Below, piece after piece: positions 60,933 through 64,000 of a stretch of 64,000 bases of DNA. A program made the translations under genes and the position numbers. This stretch comes from Trifolium pratense (taxonomy: Eukaryota > Streptophyta > Magnoliopsida > Fabales > Fabaceae), in NCBI RefSeq assembly GCF_020283565.1, contig NC_060064.1:14094337-14158336 (forward strand), given 5' to 3'. Below the pieces are notes generated by a model, which did no database searches, was not told the DNA's origin, and saw only the letters and a list, made by a program, of their open reading frames with translations. Position 1 is the stretch's first letter. Every line of letters begins with the position of its first letter.

Positions 60933-61193
60933 TTACAAGTTGTTCAAGCGAGAAGCTGTATGTAAGAAGACATCTTCATTGCAGGGAATTGTAAGACCAC
61001 CCATTGGATGACTGTAACCGAATTCCTCTTCAGATTGGCTTAGCAATTCTTGAAATAAAGGCTCATTCAAGAATGATACTGGAATCAAGAACCTCTTCAT
61101 TTTCTCTCCAACATACACTGCAAGATAGCCTTTTGGCACTTCCATTTGTTTGCTACATGATGATCGTCTAATACCAGGTAAGCGAAAACCCAT
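60933..61193 (-). CDS. SAUR family protein
   Basis: Intronless small auxin-up RNA gene. SAUR proteins promote cell expansion by inhibiting PP2C-D phosphatases and so activating plasma-membrane proton pumps. It has 86 residues, from [14 protein letters not shown] to TASRLNNL. The SAUR core is [40 protein letters not shown] and [12 protein letters not shown]. The start at 61191-61193 is preferred over an ATG 36 bp upstream, because the family consistently begins MGFRLP. It faces the copy at 61991 head to head with about 800 bp between. TGTCTC and TATATATA lie upstream. Confidence 0.95.
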   Translation of the reverse strand: MGFRLPGIRRSSCSKQMEVPKGYLAVYVGEKMKRFLIPVSFLNEPLFQELLSQSEEEFGYSHPMGGLTIPCNEDVFLHTASRLNNL

Positions 61194-61307
61194 TATTGTT
61201 TTGTTTCTACACACACCAAATGATCTCAAAGAAGTAATAGAAGAAAAAAATTGAGCTTGAATTCTGGTAAGAATGATTTGTGTTGCTTATAAACCCAATG
61301 ATGAGTG

Positions 61308-61349
61308 TATATATAGACTTTGGAAACCAATGGGGTTTCGTTGGAGACA
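61308..61349 (-). promoter_or_regulatory. promoter of the minus-strand SAUR: TATA box and auxin element
   Basis: On the minus strand TGTCTC (61344-61349) precedes TATATATA (about 61308-61316). The start codon is 115 bp from the TATA box. Order and spacing match the other two SAUR promoters. Confidence 0.6.
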
Positions 61350-61821
61350 AGACTCATTAATGATCACATGGCACTGTCTTGGAGGTTTTTAATGAAGATT
61401 AGGCTTGTGAAAGAGACCTTCTTCACAAGTTCCCGACAAGCTCTAAACATACTTATCAAGTATTTTGTCCTTGATTCAATAGGATAGGACAACTTGTGCC
61501 TATTATTGATTGAAATTTAATCAATAAACCATGAAATCTACTTGGAAGCTGTTGTGAACCATAGCCTTCATTTTCTCCAACTAGGCCCTACATGAACATG
61601 GTCTAGAGAAACAACAATTTATAAATAGCGTGTTAGTAATGTATGACTGATATTTCTCATAATATTTGAGGTGACCATTCATCAGCATTAAGTTGTGTTA
61701 TCAATATGAAGAGAACATGTGCCATGTCTGATGCATGTTTGAAAAATACTGAGTTGGAATGAGCATATTTGAGTGGCCGCCCGTGGTTTTCACTCTTCTA
61801 AGACAGCACCATGTGGTCTCT

Positions 61822-61885
61822 TGTCTCATGAGTCCAATAATTTCTCTAGCAAATGAATTTCAAGAAGCTCTTGAAACTATAAATA
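61822..61885 (+). promoter_or_regulatory. promoter of the plus-strand SAUR: auxin element and TATA box
   Basis: TGTCTC at 61822-61827 and TATAAATA at 61878-61885, with the start codon at 61991. The surrounding CACCATGTGGTCTCTTGTCTCAT and the AATTTCTCTAGCAAA linker recur upstream of the frameshifted copy. Confidence 0.62.
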
Positions 61886-61990
61886 CACTTTCCTCCTTTA
61901 CAACTTCACAATTCAGCCAAGCAAACAAACAAACTTAGATACTTTTTTCTTACATCTGAAAAACTCGACCTATTCTTCAAAACATTTGAA

Positions 61991-62248
61991 ATGGGTTTCC
62001 GTTTACCTGCCATTAGACGTGCTTCTTCAAAAGCTGTGAATGTCCCAAAAGGATATCTTGCAGTCTATGTTGGAGAAAAAATGAAGCGGTTTGTGATCCC
62101 TATGTCTTACTTGAACCAACTGTCATTTCAAGACTTGCTGGGTCAAGTAGAGGAAGAATTTGGATACGATCATCCGATGGGTGGCCTCACAATTCCTTGC
62201 ACAGAAGATGCTTTCTTGCATATCACTTCTCGCTTGAATGGACTATAA
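61991..62248 (+). CDS. SAUR family protein
   Basis: Intronless, 85 residues, from [17 protein letters not shown] to HITSRLNGL. The full SAUR core is present: [40 protein letters not shown] and [13 protein letters not shown]. It is the closest relative of the frameshifted copy at 58359 and is intact. The clustered, near-identical family with shared promoter blocks points to tandem duplication. Proteins of this clade act in auxin-induced growth by restraining PP2C-D phosphatases. Confidence 0.95.
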   Translation: MGFRLPAIRRASSKAVNVPKGYLAVYVGEKMKRFVIPMSYLNQLSFQDLLGQVEEEFGYDHPMGGLTIPCTEDAFLHITSRLNGL

Positions 62249-63060
62249 ATCCGATCCACAACAGAAATAGAGAGACTGACATAGAGACATTTTGTACAAT
62301 AGTCATCATTTAGATTTGTAAAGATTTTTTCCCCTTTCCTACCTTTGGAAAGGGATAGAAATTCCATTTGAATGAAAAATTCAGGAACATATATATTTGT
62401 TATTGTTTATTTCTAATCAAATGACATCATATAACAACTCAATGTGCTCCTATATGCTTCTATTTATAAATTACAATAAAATCATGAAGCAATATCTAGT
62501 TTCCTTGGTTTATTATTTTTGTATAGCAATAGCATGGCCAAAAAAGAGGTTAATTTTATCAAATTTTAAAATAAAATAAATTCATCCATCATAAATCATT
62601 CATTTAGTCAAGCATCAAAAGATAGAAACTCTTGGCAGCCCAAAATTTGATCATGATGGAAGTAAAGTTCTCGAGAAATTCAACATTAATTGATTTGGTT
62701 AGTTGGTAAGCTATCTTGTATCTAAGCTCACTGTTCACGCATGTGAACATAAAATACAGAGGATGAGCTGCTATATGGAGCAGCACAAGAGAAGCTCCAA
62801 GAATGCTCTAAAGAGATTAAAGTAAAATACAATGTTTGCCCTAGAATCCCCTCCCCAGAATGAGTCTAAGTGTCTCCTTTTATAGTCCAACATTCCTTGA
62901 CCTAATGGGCCTTTTCTTGGGTTGAGGTGTTCAGGCCTAATAAATATAACATTGAGATCCATAATCAGCTCGTCCGTACAGGGCGCGTGGGGTTAGAGCA
63001 CACGTGGCTCACGTCACTTGTCTGTGCAAATCACGTGGAGGTGGAATCACGTGAGGGTGA
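62249..63060. other. spacer leading into the minisatellite
   Basis: 62249-62570 is the SAUR 3' flank (shared with the pseudogene). From about 62760 the sequence changes: TGTCTCCTTTTATAGTCC and GGGCCTTTTCTTGGG, then CACGTGG/CACGTG words near 63000-63055. Together with the following minisatellite this may be part of a solo LTR or other retroelement end, but I see no termini. Confidence 0.4.
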
Positions 63061-63450
63061 AGCTCATGGTGGAGATGAGCTAGGCCTGAAGATGGAGCTC
63101 ATAGTGGAGATGAGCTAGCGTGAAGGGAGCTCATGGTGGAGATGAGCTAGGCTTAAAGATGAAGCTCATAGTGGAGATGAGCTAGCGTGAAGGGAGCTCA
63201 TTGTGGAGATGAGCTAACGTGAAGATGGAGCTCATGGTGGAGATGAACTAACGTGAAGATGGAGCTCATGGTGGAGATGAGCTAAGCCTGAAGATGGAAC
63301 TCATAGTATAGATGAGCTAGCGTGGAGAGCTCGTGGTGGAGATGAGCTAGGCCTGAAGATGGAGCTCATGGTTGAGATGAGCTATCGTGAAGATGTAGCT
63401 CATGACGTAGTTTAGCTAGGCCTGTAGGAATGGAGCTCATGACGTGCATG
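63061..63450. repeat. minisatellite of about 12 units, each with an inverted repeat
   Basis: AGCTCAT or a close variant begins units at 63061, 63096, 63128, 63163, 63195, 63229, 63263, 63298, 63327, 63363, 63397 and 63434. A typical unit reads AGCTCATGGTGGAGATGAGC, in which AGCTCAT pairs with ATGAGCT, followed by a linker of the TAGGCCTGAAGATGG or TAGCGTGAAGGG type. Early units alternate 35 and 32 bp. The frames across it are not gene-like. Confidence 0.9.
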
Positions 63451-64000
63451 GTTGAGGTAGGCTTGTAGGAGTGGAGCTGGTGACCTGGATGGTCAAACAA
63501 TAATATTATTCCATGATATGGTCTTCATATCAGTCCACAGTCCACCAAGCGTCAAGCCAGTTAAGGTGTAGACCTTTGTTTCTTTATCTGGTCGACCTAT
63601 ATCAGTTCACTCACAATTTTTTTTTACAGGCCTGTATCTTCTTCACCTAGGCAGAGAAATTAAGCTACCTCGAATAGCATTTTTGTATATGATTAGTGGA
63701 GGCTGTTAGGAGGAAATCAGAGAATATGTTTGCCGCTAACTAATGGTGTACGTAATTTATGACAACAATTTGACGACAAAGTCCATGTGAAAAGCACGGA
63801 AAGTCCTTGTGATTTTGGCCTCCACCACATTCTTCAATCGTCACGATAAAAATGCAACTCACAGATTAATTGATGACTAGATGTTGGTATATTATTAAGT
63901 GATCAATTATTACTATATTCCTTTATTCATATTCATTTCACTTCTACTGATTTGCTTCCCAAATTCTACCATGCTAATCTTTGTAGATTAAAAACAAAGA
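63451..64000. other. right-hand edge, no supported gene
   Basis: The sequence after the minisatellite contains GTCTTCATATCAGTCCACAG and a T-rich CAATTTTTTTTTACAG tract, and then returns to ordinary AT-rich spacer. Nothing can be assigned. Confidence 0.4.

Overview
This is nuclear DNA from a flowering plant, most likely a papilionoid legume of the Medicago/Trifolium kind. The host DNA is AT-rich, the genes have GT-AG introns, and the gene families and dispersed repeats are typical of legumes. The legume assignment is an inference from style and families, not from any search.

Layout from left to right. (1) 92-2075, minus strand: most of a multi-domain FKBP immunophilin gene (FKBP62/ROF type) running off the left edge. 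(2) 2076-7256: AT-rich spacer with a 1.18-kb Mutator-like foldback element flanked by a 9-bp target duplication. (3) 7257-18353: a complete 11.1-kb Ty3/gypsy retrotransposon of the Tat lineage on the minus strand. Its LTRs are identical, its target duplication is perfect, and its 1940-residue gag-pol frame is open. It also carries a separate, spliced, TATA-driven gene on the opposite strand. (4) 18936-21750, minus: a seven-exon WAT1/MtN21-type EamA transporter gene. (5) 21751-38936: 17 kb of repeat-rich spacer with a hairpin repeat, a SINE, a CACTA-like remnant, a Copia-type solo LTR, a MITE and long TA arrays. (6) 38937-48874, minus: a twelve-exon UBP5-like ubiquitin-specific protease gene that reconstructs to 907 codons, with a LINE 3' end in intron 1 and a MITE in intron 6. 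(7) 49367-57425: a nest of transposons. It holds a Tourist-like MITE, an RNase H-like retroelement gene split by a 4.1-kb CACTA element, a pseudogene fragment of the cis-prenyltransferase subunit NUS1/LEW1, foldback repeats and a Helitron-like 3' terminus. (8) 58359-62248: a cluster of three SAUR auxin-response genes, one of them frameshifted. (9) 63061-63450: a minisatellite whose every unit contains an inverted repeat.

Two places deserve most attention. The CACTA element carries an exon of a MAP kinase kinase (MKK6-like) that splices in frame onto four exons of unrecognised origin, giving a possible 100-residue chimeric gene. The Tat element carries an antisense gene organised like a host gene: TATA box, leader intron packed with hairpin repeats, two coding exons and a branch-point consensus. 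The intact host genes (immunophilin, transporter, deubiquitinase, SAURs) do not form a pathway; they are ordinary neighbours separated by transposon debris. All exon boundaries were set by hand from splice consensus, reading frame and family similarity.
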